Shown here piece by piece: positions 10,154 through 19,255 of a stretch of 64,000 nucleotides of DNA. The DNA is from an uncultured Polaribacter sp. Lineage in GTDB: Bacteria; Bacteroidota; Bacteroidia; Flavobacteriales; Flavobacteriaceae. The stretch lies in contig CANMHT010000001.1 of the NCBI GenBank assembly GCA_947497755.1, positions 310,001 through 374,000 on the forward strand, read 5' to 3'. How positions within the stretch are numbered: the first letter of the stretch is position 1; every line of letters begins with the position of its first letter. Below the pieces are notes generated by a model that ran no database searches, had not been told where the DNA came from, and saw only the letters and a list, made by a program, of their open reading frames with translations. The translations under genes and the position numbers were made by a program.

Positions 10154-10534
10154 TTATTTAATTGCAATAACACTAATTTCTACATTAACAAATTTTGGAA
10201 GGTTAGCTACTTCTACCGTTTCTCTAGCTGGTGCTGTTTCTTCGTTAAAGTATTTCGCATATACTTCATTTATAGCACTAAAATTATGCATGTCAGAAAT
10301 AAAGATAGAAGTCTTTACAATGTTTTCAAAAGTCATTTCAGCCGCTGCTAATACTTCTTTTAAGTTTTCCATTACTTGCGTGGTTTCAGCAGCAATGTTG
10401 TCTAAAACCAATTCGCCATTTTCTGGATTAATAGCAATTTGTCCTGAAGTATATAAGGTGTTTCCAACTAACGTTGCTTGATTGTACGGACCAATTGGAG
10501 CAGGTGCTTTTGTTGTTGTAATTATAGTTTTCAT
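10154..10534 (-). CDS. RidA-family reactive imine/enamine deaminase
   Basis: A 126-residue YjgF/YER057c/UK114 protein. RidA enzymes hydrolyse reactive 2-aminoacrylate and related imines made by PLP enzymes. Seen: APAPIGPYNQATLVGNTLYTSGQI at the N-terminus (two halves of the signature), and a C-terminal APARETVEVANLPK whose arginine corresponds to the substrate-binding Arg105 of the family. It starts 16 bases after the lptD stop on the same strand, so it is probably co-transcribed with lptD; I see no functional link. Confidence 0.93.
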   Translation of the reverse strand: MKTIITTTKAPAPIGPYNQATLVGNTLYTSGQIAINPENGELVLDNIAAETTQVMENLKEVLAAAEMTFENIVKTSIFISDMHNFSAINEVYAKYFNEETAPARETVEVANLPKFVNVEISVIAIK

Positions 10535-10550
10535 TTGTAAGTGTTTTGTG

Positions 10551-13199
10551 TTAGAATAATAATCTGTCTGGTAAACTACGTTTATCCCATTTTAAGTCGC
10601 TTAACAAACTAGAATTAACTCCGATTCTAAAGAAGTAAGATTTATTGTCTCCAAATGGAGACCAATCAAAGTTAAAGTTCCAGCTATCTAAATCTCTCGT
10701 AAAACCTAGTCGTGTATAAGAAAAACCTTTGTTTTTAAAGTCGTAACCAGAACTATATCGTACTTTCCATTTAGGTGAAAGTTCTAAATTTCCATTAAAC
10801 ATTAGTGTATTGGCACCAATACCACTAAAATTATAACCATTATCAGAATAATTGATTGAGTATCCTAGATTGATGCTCCAAGGAATTGTGGCTTTATATA
10901 ATTTGGTTTTCTTTACCTCGTTATTCTGTTTGTTGTTAATATTATTAATATTACCTCCAAACTGATTTTGATTATTTTTATTAGAGTTAGAAGAATTGTT
11001 ATCGTTTTTCTTTTCAAAATCTTTGTTAGATAGAGAGATGTTAGCGGTGATATTGGCATTTGTTAAGCGTAAAATACCTTTGTTAAATTTATTAATCCTT
11101 ATCCCTTGACTAGTAATCTGATATGGGTCAAAAATAGCTCCAAAATTTAAAGAAAGTTTGTCCTTAAAAAAGCGAGTACCACCTGTCATAGAAACAGTAC
11201 TCCATCGTAAACTATCAGCAGCAATATTGTAACTTGTTCTAAAGTTTAAATTGTTTAAAATAGTTATTTTTTTTGCTTCAGTTTCTGTAGAATCTCTAGA
11301 GGTAACTTTAGCTTCTAATACATTGTCAACAGAAATTCCAATGGAGTTAGATAAACCTTGTGAAGGCCTTCCATACAAGCCACTTTCAAAAGGTGTATAG
11401 GTTAAAATATCATTAGGATCACTGCTTTGTCGTACTTGTTGGTTGTATTTATCAGCAAAATCAGGTCTGTAAGTATAAGAGATAGATGGTCTCATCGTAT
11501 GTCTAAACTTAAGCTTTCCCTTGTTGAAAGAAAAATTACCATAAACATTGGTGCTTAAAGAAAGACCAACATTGTATTCTCTAAAACTTTTGAAACCCCT
11601 AATAGTATCATTTACTGCTGCACCTAAACCTAGTTTTGTGTCTGAGTTAGGAACGGTAGGATCGTATCTTTTATTGATATAATCAAAATTCCAAACCTCT
11701 TTATATCTTGCACTTGGAGAAAGTGTAAAATATTTTAAAACCTTCATACTTGTATTGGTAGAAGCTGTGTGTTGTACTCCAGCTTTAGCAGTTTTAAACA
11801 TGATAGGTTTAAAGAACTCTGCATCGGTTGTATTGATTCTGTATTCACCTCTCATGTTGTAATTCAAGCCAATTTTTTGAAAAGCATTTTTCTTAACGCC
11901 ATTTTTACCAGCAAAGGGATAAATACGATCCATATTAACCTGTAAAGCAGGTAAAGTCATGTCAATTCGTTGCGTATTTGTATTTTGTGAATGTTGAGCT
12001 GTGGCATTTAAATTAAACGGAGTTCCAACAAATTTTTTGTAATAAGAAATAGAAGAATTTAATGTATTGGTTAAAAAGTCATTGCTATTTACTTCATTAA
12101 GAGATTCTCTAAAGTATTTACTACTACCAACATTAACAGAAGCAGAAAAACGAGAATTAGGATTTGCTTTAGAATCTTGAGAATGTATCCAGCGAATATT
12201 AAAATTTGTTCTTTTATTATAATCGTCAAACCCTTTAACACTGTTGATTAAGTTTTCAAATTTAAAACTGAAATTACCATTAAATTTGTAACGTACTACA
12301 TAGCTTGATTCTGCCCTTAATCCCCAACTTCCATTTGTATATACATCTCCTAATAAAGTAATGTCTACATAATCGTTCATGGCTAAATAATAACCACCAT
12401 TTTGTAAAAAATATCCTTGATTGCTATTTTGTCCCCAGGTTGGAATAATAAATCCAGAAGCTCTTTTTTCTGTCATAGGAAAATAAGCAAAAGGAAGTGC
12501 TAATGGAGTTGGTACATCTGCAATTACTAAATTACTTAATCCAACAATAATTTTTTTACCAGGTACCAGTTTGGCTTTGTTTGTTCTGATATAATAATCT
12601 GGATTAGGTTTGTCTGATGTTGTAAACTTAATGTCTCTTATAAAAATTGTAGAATCATTAACCCTTTTGGTTTTCTTACCATAAGTAATCATTCCAGATT
12701 GGTTGGTTTTTATTCCGTAAATAAGTGCTCTTTTGGTTTTGAAATTATACAAAATAGAATCTTGTTCAGATTCTTGACTTCCTTGTTTAAAGACTGGTCT
12801 TTGATGATATCCTAAGCTATCTTTAATTCCGCGAGCAAATAAAGTATTCTTTTTATTGTCAATTAAAATATAACCAGCTTTTAAGTCAATATCTTCATAA
12901 GTTACATGTGCCTCGTTATAAAGTTCAACTTGTTTTTTCTTTGCTAATTGTTTGATATACTCTTTAGCATCGTGAGTAATTTTGCTATTAACAGAACTTT
13001 TAGGTTTGATAATACTATCTTTTTTAATGGTATCAGTAACCTTAGTTAGTGCTAAGCTATCTTTCTTAATTGTATTTTTTTTATCTTTATTAGATGTTTT
13101 TGGATTGGTTTTTGGGTTTGTATTTTGAGACCAACCAATTTGTAAGCAAAAAAAGCTAAGAAAGCTGAATAAAAGAATATGACGTATGTTTGATTGCAA
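10551..13199 (-). CDS. lptD: LptD-like outer-membrane LPS assembly protein
   Basis: The large outer-membrane barrel of the lipopolysaccharide transport machine in its Bacteroidetes form. From the TTG at 13199 it has 882 residues with an N-terminal signal peptide (hydrophobic ILLFSFLSFFCLQIG, cleavage near WSQ), a low-complexity Lys/Thr/Ser linker, an OstA-like jelly-roll region (residues about 75-200, with YEDIDLKAGYILIDN) and a long beta-barrel rich in aromatic strand ends, closing with LPDRLLF. A longer frame starts at TTG 13259, but it would overlap the promoter and place 20 residues ahead of a good signal peptide. No ATG exists. It is divergent from the amidase gene and upstream of ridA. 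Confidence 0.88.
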   Translation of the reverse strand: MQSNIRHILLFSFLSFFCLQIGWSQNTNPKTNPKTSNKDKKNTIKKDSLALTKVTDTIKKDSIIKPKSSVNSKITHDAKEYIKQLAKKKQVELYNEAHVTYEDIDLKAGYILIDNKKNTLFARGIKDSLGYHQRPVFKQGSQESEQDSILYNFKTKRALIYGIKTNQSGMITYGKKTKRVNDSTIFIRDIKFTTSDKPNPDYYIRTNKAKLVPGKKIIVGLSNLVIADVPTPLALPFAYFPMTEKRASGFIIPTWGQNSNQGYFLQNGGYYLAMNDYVDITLLGDVYTNGSWGLRAESSYVVRYKFNGNFSFKFENLINSVKGFDDYNKRTNFNIRWIHSQDSKANPNSRFSASVNVGSSKYFRESLNEVNSNDFLTNTLNSSISYYKKFVGTPFNLNATAQHSQNTNTQRIDMTLPALQVNMDRIYPFAGKNGVKKNAFQKIGLNYNMRGEYRINTTDAEFFKPIMFKTAKAGVQHTASTNTSMKVLKYFTLSPSARYKEVWNFDYINKRYDPTVPNSDTKLGLGAAVNDTIRGFKSFREYNVGLSLSTNVYGNFSFNKGKLKFRHTMRPSISYTYRPDFADKYNQQVRQSSDPNDILTYTPFESGLYGRPSQGLSNSIGISVDNVLEAKVTSRDSTETEAKKITILNNLNFRTSYNIAADSLRWSTVSMTGGTRFFKDKLSLNFGAIFDPYQITSQGIRINKFNKGILRLTNANITANISLSNKDFEKKNDNNSSNSNKNNQNQFGGNINNINNKQNNEVKKTKLYKATIPWSINLGYSINYSDNGYNFSGIGANTLMFNGNLELSPKWKVRYSSGYDFKNKGFSYTRLGFTRDLDSWNFNFDWSPFGDNKSYFFRIGVNSSLLSDLKWDKRSLPDRLLF

Positions 13200-13228
13200 T
13201 ACTTTTAATGCTATTTTTGTGTTTAATG

Positions 13229-13260
13229 TAAAAATATACTTCAAATATGGAAGCACCAAA
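13229..13260 (-). promoter_or_regulatory. lptD promoter (-33/-7)
   Basis: On the minus strand TTTG at 13260-13257, a 20-base spacer and TATTTTTA at 13236-13229 (7 of 8 to TAnnTTTG) form a well-spaced Bacteroidetes promoter. Transcription would start near 13222, which fits the TTG start at 13199 and not the one at 13259. Confidence 0.55.
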
Positions 13261-13292
13261 TTTGAGTTGCCAAAATTAAGTAAAAATTATTG

Positions 13293-14423
13293 ATGCCCTT
13301 GTTAACGAAGACTAAATTTATAGATAATTATAAGCTTTTATTTATTTTAATAAACTGCTGCTTTCTTTTTGGAGGAATCCAAACAAATATTGCCCAAAAA
13401 AAGAAATACACAGTTGTATTAGATGCTGGTCATGGAGGAGAAGATCCAGGTAATATAGGTAACGGTTATAGAGAAAAAAATATTGCTTTAAATACAGCAT
13501 TAGAAGTTGGTAAAATATTAAAATCTAGAAAAGACATTAAAGTAGTTTATACCAGAACAAAAGATGTATTTGTAGATCTTTGGAAAAGAGGAGATATTGC
13601 TAACGATGTAAAAGCAGATGTTTTTGTCTCAATTCATTGTGATGCACATACTTCAAGAGCTTATGGTTCAGGTACTTTTGTATTAGGATTAGATGCCAAT
13701 AAACAAAATTTTAATGTTGCTAAAAAAGAAAATAGTGTTATTCTTTTAGAGAAGGATTACAAACAAAATTATAAGTACAATCCAAATTCCCCAGAATCTT
13801 TAATAGGTTTGTCGTTGTTACAAGAAGAAAATCTAGAACAAAGTTTATTGTTAGCTAGTAGTATTCAAAAAAACTTTACAAAAAGAAACAAAAGGAAAAA
13901 CAGGGGAGTAAAACAAGCCGGTTTTGTTGTGTTATATCAAACAACCATGCCAAGTGTTTTGGTAGAGTTAGGATTTTTAACGAATAAAAAAGAAGGACGT
14001 TTTTTAAATTCAAAAAGCGGACAAAAATCAATGGCAAAAAGCATTGCTTTGTCTATAAAGAGCTATATTGATCAGTTAAAACTAAATACCGTTGAGGTAG
14101 TGAATGAAGAAGAGCCAATTGTAATACATACTCCTACACCGAAAAAGAGTATTGATGTTAAAGAGGATATTTATTTTAAAATTCAGATTTCATCAAGTAA
14201 AAGAAGAATCGCTACAAAGTCGTATAATTTCAGAGGATTAAAGAATGTAGAAAGGGTAAAAGTACAGTCTTATTATAAATATTATTATGGTAAAACCTCT
14301 AATTATCAAAATATTAAATCGTTATTGAGAAGAGTGAAGAAGAAAGGGTATAAATCAGCATTTATTGCTGCATTTAAAAATGGAGATAAAATTTCGGTTA
14401 AGGAAGCTTTAAAATCACGCTAA
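13293..14423 (+). CDS. N-acetylmuramoyl-L-alanine amidase (AmiC type) with C-terminal SPOR-like region
   Basis: An Amidase_3 enzyme of 376 residues that cuts the amide bond between MurNAc and the stem peptide during cell separation. An N-terminal hydrophobic segment (about 14-30) should export it. Zinc ligands and the catalytic base are visible: His47 in DAGHGGED, Glu61 in REKNIA, His115 in SIHCDAH and Glu225 in VELGFL. After a linker rich in T/P/E the last 80 residues (YFKIQISSSKR to KNGDKISVKEALKS) look like a SPOR-type peptidoglycan-binding module. ATG 13293 is used; the TTG just before it is spurious. It is divergent from lptD and 53 bases upstream of the mlaD-like gene. Confidence 0.92.
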   Translation: MPLLTKTKFIDNYKLLFILINCCFLFGGIQTNIAQKKKYTVVLDAGHGGEDPGNIGNGYREKNIALNTALEVGKILKSRKDIKVVYTRTKDVFVDLWKRGDIANDVKADVFVSIHCDAHTSRAYGSGTFVLGLDANKQNFNVAKKENSVILLEKDYKQNYKYNPNSPESLIGLSLLQEENLEQSLLLASSIQKNFTKRNKRKNRGVKQAGFVVLYQTTMPSVLVELGFLTNKKEGRFLNSKSGQKSMAKSIALSIKSYIDQLKLNTVEVVNEEEPIVIHTPTPKKSIDVKEDIYFKIQISSSKRRIATKSYNFRGLKNVERVKVQSYYKYYYGKTSNYQNIKSLLRRVKKKGYKSAFIAAFKNGDKISVKEALKSR

Positions 14424-14476
14424 ATAAGCATCCATCTCCAAAAATATTAGTAATATTGTTACTTAAATAAGAACGT

Positions 14477-15451
14477 ATGTCTAGAGAATTAAAAACAGGA
14501 TTAATAGCAATAATTGTTATTGCATTATTTGTCTGGGGATTTAACTTCTTGAAAGGAGAAAATATTTTTGCAAAAAGTCAACGTCACTTTTTTGTTGAGT
14601 ATAATAATATACAAGGATTAAAGAAGTCTAGTAGTGTGACTATCAATGGATTACAGGTGGGTAAAGTTGTAGACATTAAATTTAATAAAGATCCAGAAAA
14701 AAAAGGAAAATTAATTGTAGAGTTATTGATAGAAAATGACTTTGAATTTTCTAAAAAGAGTATAGCTAAAATATACAGTGCCAGTTTAATGGGTGGACAA
14801 TCGATGGCAATTATACCTTCTTATGAGGGGGAACTTGCTGTTTCTGGAGATTTTTTAAATGGAGAAGTAGAGTCTGATATTTTTTCTGCTGTTGGAGAAA
14901 AGTTAAATCCATTACAAGCAAAATTAGAAAGTGTAATTGTAAGTGCAGATTCACTATTATTAGGCTTAAATCAAACCTTAACTATAGAGTCACGTAAAAG
15001 CTTAAATAGAAGTATTAAAGGTTTAGAATACACTATTGGAGATGTTCGAAAAACAATTGGTTCTGTAAATCAGTTATTAGATTCTAGTAAGGTTGGTATC
15101 AAAGTAACATTTGATAAAACAAAAGTTATTACAGAAAATTTTGCAAAATTATCAGATACCTTGGTGAATGCTAATATTGGTTTAATGGTTAAGAAAGCAC
15201 AGCAATCATTGGATTATGTAAACCAATTAATGGCTGGAATCCAAAAAGGAGAAGGTTCATTTGGTAAGTTTGTAAAGGACGAAACCATGTATAATAACTT
15301 AACCAATATGTCTAAAGAATTGGAAGAGTTAATTAGAGAAATGAAATTAAATCCGAAGCGATTTGTACATTTTTCTTTATTTGGAAGAAGAGCTGTACCT
15401 TATGATCCAGAAAAGAATAAAAAGAATGTAACCAACACGAATAAAAAATAA
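14477..15451 (+). CDS. MlaD/MCE-family lipid transport protein
   Basis: A 324-residue protein with one N-terminal membrane helix (GLIAIIVIALFVWGF), an MCE domain (about residues 37-115, with FFVEYNNIQGLKKSSSVTI and GLQVGKVVDI) and a long helical C-terminal part. MCE proteins shuttle phospholipids between inner and outer membranes as part of an ABC-driven system; no ATPase or permease lies next to it here. The stop shares a base with the next ATG (TAATG), implying coupling to the CMD-family gene. The association with the amidase upstream is common in flavobacteria as I recall, and suggests an envelope role. Confidence 0.88.
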   Translation: MSRELKTGLIAIIVIALFVWGFNFLKGENIFAKSQRHFFVEYNNIQGLKKSSSVTINGLQVGKVVDIKFNKDPEKKGKLIVELLIENDFEFSKKSIAKIYSASLMGGQSMAIIPSYEGELAVSGDFLNGEVESDIFSAVGEKLNPLQAKLESVIVSADSLLLGLNQTLTIESRKSLNRSIKGLEYTIGDVRKTIGSVNQLLDSSKVGIKVTFDKTKVITENFAKLSDTLVNANIGLMVKKAQQSLDYVNQLMAGIQKGEGSFGKFVKDETMYNNLTNMSKELEELIREMKLNPKRFVHFSLFGRRAVPYDPEKNKKNVTNTNKK

Positions 15452-16053
15452 TGAGTTGGATTAAAATTATTTCTTTTGATGAGGCGACTGGAAAATTAAA
15501 AAGACTCTACGAAAAAGTTACTGGACCTAATAATAATGTAGACAATATTATGATGGTTTATGGTTTAAGACCTCATACAATGACAGGACATATGTCTTTG
15601 TATAAGAATGTATTGCACAATAGCAACAATACATTGCCAAAATGGTTTTTAGAAACTATAGGAGTACATGTAAGTATGCTAAACAAATGCGATTATTGTA
15701 TTGATCATCATTTTCAAGGATTGAAAAGATTAGTTAATGATGATGAAAAATCTGCAAAAATAAAAGTAGATTTACAAGAGGGAAAGGCTCCTTTTAAAGA
15801 AGATAAATACAACAAAGCATTACAATATGCAGAAAAACTAACTAAAGATGCATCAACAATGCAAGAAGTAGATGTAATTTCTTTAAGAACTTCTGGATTA
15901 ACTGATGGAGAGATTTTAGAAATTAATCAAGTGGTTAGTTATTTTAATTATGCCAATAGAACCGTTTTAGGTTTAGGAGTAAATACAACTGGAGATATTA
16001 TAGGCTTATCTCCGAACAATAGTGATGATGAAAACAATTGGAATCATCAATAA
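15451..16053 (+). CDS. Carboxymuconolactone decarboxylase/AhpD-like protein
   Basis: A 200-residue all-helical protein of the CMD superfamily. The redox motif CDYCIDHH gives Cys80, Cys83 and a histidine four residues on (CxxCxxxH), as in AhpD-type peroxidase-related proteins, so a thiol redox role is more likely than decarboxylase activity. Its ATG overlaps the mlaD stop and the Fe-S protein starts 17 bases downstream. The specific substrate is unknown. Confidence 0.85.
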   Translation: MSWIKIISFDEATGKLKRLYEKVTGPNNNVDNIMMVYGLRPHTMTGHMSLYKNVLHNSNNTLPKWFLETIGVHVSMLNKCDYCIDHHFQGLKRLVNDDEKSAKIKVDLQEGKAPFKEDKYNKALQYAEKLTKDASTMQEVDVISLRTSGLTDGEILEINQVVSYFNYANRTVLGLGVNTTGDIIGLSPNNSDDENNWNHQ

Positions 16054-16070
16054 AAACTGAATAAATAGAT

Positions 16071-17384
16071 ATGCAATACTTACCAAACATAATTTTTGCG
16101 ATTGTTTTAGTAGCCGGAATCGGTTTTTTTGTAAAAAATATCAAAACCTTAATCCGAAATATAAAATTAGGGAAAGCAGTAGATCGATCAGATAATAAAT
16201 CTGCTCGTTGGAAAAACATGGCAAAAATTGCTTTAGGGCAATACAAAATGGTGCGTCGTCCAGTATCTGGAATTCTTCACGTAATTGTATATGTTGGTTT
16301 TATCATTATTAACATAGAAGTACTAGAAATAATTATCGATGGATTGTTTGGAACTCATCGTGTATTTCAACCAATTTTGGGTGATGCTATTTATGGATTT
16401 TTAATCGGAACTTTTGAAATACTTGCTGCTTTGGTATTTGTCTCTGTAATTATTTTTTGGATTCGAAGAAATGTAATAAAACTGAAACGTTTCTTAAGCA
16501 AAGAGATGAAAGGGTGGCCTAAAAATGATGGAAATTTTATCCTATACTTTGAAATGGTTTTAATGACTCTTTTCATTGTTATGAATGCTACCGATGTTCC
16601 TTTTCAAGAAGCAGGAATCGGAAATCCAATCAGTCAATTGGTAGCACCTTGGTTTAGTGGAGCTACTCCAGAAACATTACATATTATAGAAAAGTCTGCT
16701 TGGTGGGTGCATATTGTCGGAATTTTAATTTTCTTAAACTATTTATATTACTCAAAGCATTTACATATCTTATTAGCTTTTCCAAATACATTCTATGCAA
16801 AACTACAACCAAAAGGGCAATTAGATAATTTAGAAGCGGTAACTAAAGAAGTACAATTAATGATGGATCCAAGTGCAGATCCGTATGCAATGCCAGAAGA
16901 AGGTGCAGAAGATGAAGTGCCAGAAAAATTTGGAGCTAGTGATGTAACAGATTTGAATTGGGTACAACTAATGAATGCATATACCTGTACAGAATGTGGT
17001 AGATGTACATCTTCATGTCCAGCAAATTTAACAGGAAAAGAGTTATCGCCTAGAGCGATTATGATGAAAACTCGTGATAGAGTTGAAGAAGTTGGAAAAA
17101 ATATGGATGCTAATGGCGGTGAATTTAAAGAAGATGGAAAACAATTATTAAACGATTACATTACACCAGAAGAGCTTTGGGCTTGTACAAGTTGTAATGC
17201 TTGTGTACAAGAATGTCCAGTAAATATAGATCCTTTATCTATTATTATGGATATGAGAAGATATTTGGTAATGGAACAAAGTGCTGCTCCTCAAGAATTA
17301 AATATGATGATGACAAATATCGAAAATAATGGAGCGCCTTGGCAATACAATCAGATGGATAGATTGAATTGGAAAGATGAATAA
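16071..17384 (+). CDS. Membrane Fe-S oxidoreductase subunit (heterodisulfide reductase/NarI-like)
   Basis: A 437-residue protein that joins an N-terminal membrane part with several helices (segments near residues 5-22, 66-85, 100-130, 160-176, 215-235) to a C-terminal domain with two 4Fe-4S motifs: CTECGRCTSSCP from about Cys306 and CTSCNACVQECP from about Cys372. The order resembles quinone-linked Hdr/Dsr-type electron-transfer proteins. A cysteine-rich (CCG) partner lies two genes downstream, so the pair probably forms a membrane complex that passes electrons between a soluble donor and menaquinone (menA is in the same run). Substrate unknown. Confidence 0.87.
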   Translation: MQYLPNIIFAIVLVAGIGFFVKNIKTLIRNIKLGKAVDRSDNKSARWKNMAKIALGQYKMVRRPVSGILHVIVYVGFIIINIEVLEIIIDGLFGTHRVFQPILGDAIYGFLIGTFEILAALVFVSVIIFWIRRNVIKLKRFLSKEMKGWPKNDGNFILYFEMVLMTLFIVMNATDVPFQEAGIGNPISQLVAPWFSGATPETLHIIEKSAWWVHIVGILIFLNYLYYSKHLHILLAFPNTFYAKLQPKGQLDNLEAVTKEVQLMMDPSADPYAMPEEGAEDEVPEKFGASDVTDLNWVQLMNAYTCTECGRCTSSCPANLTGKELSPRAIMMKTRDRVEEVGKNMDANGGEFKEDGKQLLNDYITPEELWACTSCNACVQECPVNIDPLSIIMDMRRYLVMEQSAAPQELNMMMTNIENNGAPWQYNQMDRLNWKDE

Positions 17385-17397
17385 AATTACTGTAAGT

Positions 17398-18048
17398 ATG
17401 ATGATGAGAAAAAGTATTTTTAAAATAGCTTTAAGTAGTGTATTTGTTCTTTTTAGTTTTCAACTGATAGCTCAAAATACCAATGTACCTAAAGGAGTAC
17501 ATACGGTTACTAAACAGATGTTTTCGTATGTGAATGCCAAAAATTATGATGGAATATTAGAGATATCTTATCCTAAAATTTTTGAGATTCTTCCTAAAAA
17601 ACAAATGAAATTAGTTTTTAAAAGTACGTTTGAAGGAGACGAGGATTTTAAATTAGAGATTCCAAAAATAAAACCTGTTTATAAAGTATCCAAACTCTAT
17701 AAAGATTCGAAAGAAAACTTGCAATTTGCCTTTGTTTCTTATGATATGAGTATGAACATGACTTTCCACAATCAAGAATTTGATGAAGATGGAAAGAAAA
17801 TGATGACAAATATTATGAAAGCCAAAGGCATGGATGTTACATTTACAGCAGACAATGCTATGAATGTAAAAATGAATGATCGAGTAAATATTGTTATTAA
17901 AGATGAATTTACCAATAACCAATGGAGGATTTTAAATTATGATCCAGATTCACCATTGTTTTATCAAATTATACCAACAAAAGTTTTAGAAGAAGCAAAA
18001 GCATATCGTCAAGATCTTTTGTTAGAAAGAAAAAAAGCTAAGAATTAA
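17398..18048 (+). CDS. Secreted hypothetical protein between the two Fe-S subunits
   Basis: A protein of about 216 residues with a clear signal peptide (RKSIFKIALSSVFVLFSFQLIAQ, cleavage after AQ). The rest is mixed alpha/beta with no motif I recognise: GVHTVTKQMFSYVNAKNYDGILEISYPKIF suggests an NTF2-like or DUF-type fold, but this is weak. Three consecutive ATGs (17398, 17401, 17404) can serve as start; a further ATG at 17377 would overlap the upstream gene and lengthen the n-region. It is inserted between the membrane Fe-S protein and its CCG partner. Confidence 0.78.
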   Translation: MMMRKSIFKIALSSVFVLFSFQLIAQNTNVPKGVHTVTKQMFSYVNAKNYDGILEISYPKIFEILPKKQMKLVFKSTFEGDEDFKLEIPKIKPVYKVSKLYKDSKENLQFAFVSYDMSMNMTFHNQEFDEDGKKMMTNIMKAKGMDVTFTADNAMNVKMNDRVNIVIKDEFTNNQWRILNYDPDSPLFYQIIPTKVLEEAKAYRQDLLLERKKAKN

Positions 18049-18073
18049 TTACCAACTACTAAAAACGAGATGT

Positions 18074-18853
18074 ATGAATGTACCTACAATGGCAGATATG
18101 ATGGCTCAAGGAAAGCAACCAGAGGTGTTGTTTTGGGTTGGAGCAGCAGGAAGTTTTGATGATAGAGCAAAAAAAATTACTAGAGCTTTTGTAAAAATAT
18201 TGCATCAAGCTAAAGTAGATTTTGCTGTATTAGGAACCGAAGAAAGCTCTACTGGTGATGCTGCCAAACGAGCAGGAAATGAGTTTTTATTTCAAATGCA
18301 AGCAGTTACTAATATTGAAGTATTGAATGCTTACGAAGTAAAAACGATTGTTACTTGTGATCCTCATTCATTTAACACCTTAAAAAATGAATATCCTAGT
18401 TTAGGAGGTAATTATAAAGTATATCATCATACACAATATATAAAACAGCTAATTGCTGATGGGAGACTTTCTATTGATGATACTGTCTTAAAGGATAAAA
18501 GAGTTACTTTTCATGATCCTTGTTATTTAGGAAGAGCCAATGATGAATACGAATCTCCTAGAGAAATTATTAAGCGTTTAGGAGTTAATTTAGCAGAAAT
18601 GAAACGTAGCAAATCTACGGCTTTATGCTGTGGTGCCGGAGGAGCTCAAATGTTTAAAGAACCAGAAAAAGGAGACAAAGACATTAATGTATTAAGAACA
18701 GAAGACGCTTTAAAAGTCTCTCCAGAAATAATTGCTACTGGTTGTCCATATTGTAATACAATGATGACAGATGGTGTAAAGTTTAAAGAGAAAGAATCTG
18801 AAATTGAAGTATTGGATATTGCAGAATTAATAGCGCAAGCCAATCAATTATAA
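18074..18853 (+). CDS. CCG-domain (Fe-S)-binding oxidoreductase subunit
   Basis: A 259-residue protein of the cysteine-rich HdrB/GlpC/LutA-like family. Cysteine motifs seen are TCDPHSFN near residue 94, then HDPCYLGR, CCGAGG and CPYCNTM, the last three forming one CCG module. In this family the module binds an unusual Fe-S cluster and handles disulfide or quinone chemistry. It is the probable partner of the membrane Fe-S protein at 16071-17384, from which it is separated by the secreted protein gene. The start at 18074 keeps MNVPTMADMMAQGK, typical of the flavobacterial group as I recall it. Confidence 0.88.
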   Translation: MNVPTMADMMAQGKQPEVLFWVGAAGSFDDRAKKITRAFVKILHQAKVDFAVLGTEESSTGDAAKRAGNEFLFQMQAVTNIEVLNAYEVKTIVTCDPHSFNTLKNEYPSLGGNYKVYHHTQYIKQLIADGRLSIDDTVLKDKRVTFHDPCYLGRANDEYESPREIIKRLGVNLAEMKRSKSTALCCGAGGAQMFKEPEKGDKDINVLRTEDALKVSPEIIATGCPYCNTMMTDGVKFKEKESEIEVLDIAELIAQANQL

Positions 18854-18865
18854 AGTAAAAAAGTT

Positions 18866-19246
18866 ATGAAAAATATAGTTACCTTATTAATTTTTGCCCT
18901 CATACTGGCTTCTTGTGGAGAAAAAAAAGCAACAAAAAAAGAAGTAGTGCCTGTTCAAAAGGTTGAAGAAGTAACAAAAACAGAAGAGGTGAAGGAAGTG
19001 CCTAAGCCAGTAGTTGTTTTTACTGTTCAAATTGGGGCAACTAAAAGAAAAAGTAAGCTATTTTCTTCAGTAAAAGATGTTCAAGTGTTTAATGAAAACG
19101 GAATGTTTAAATACAGAGTTGGAGCATTTACATCTTACAAAGAAGCAAAAGCGTATAAAAAACAATTGCAACAAAAATATTCAGGAGTTTTTATTCAAGC
19201 TATAAAAGATAACAAACCAATTTCTATTGCAGCTGCACTAAAATAA
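18866..19246 (+). CDS. SPOR-domain lipoprotein
   Basis: A 126-residue lipoprotein: signal peptide with lipobox ILASC (Cys17), a Lys/Glu/Val-rich linker, and a C-terminal SPOR-like domain (VFTVQIGATKRKSKLFSS to YRVGAFTSYKEAKAYKKQL). SPOR domains bind denuded glycan strands of septal peptidoglycan. It lies 12 bases after the CCG gene and 9 before the PH-domain pair. A division or envelope role is inferred from the domain. Confidence 0.85.
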   Translation: MKNIVTLLIFALILASCGEKKATKKEVVPVQKVEEVTKTEEVKEVPKPVVVFTVQIGATKRKSKLFSSVKDVQVFNENGMFKYRVGAFTSYKEAKAYKKQLQQKYSGVFIQAIKDNKPISIAAALK

Positions 19247-19255
19247 AACTGTATT

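Noticed and set aside
10133..10481. Two overlapping plus-strand ORFs after gapA
   Set aside because: Both are antisense to ridA, which has a complete family signature, and lie beyond the gapA terminator.
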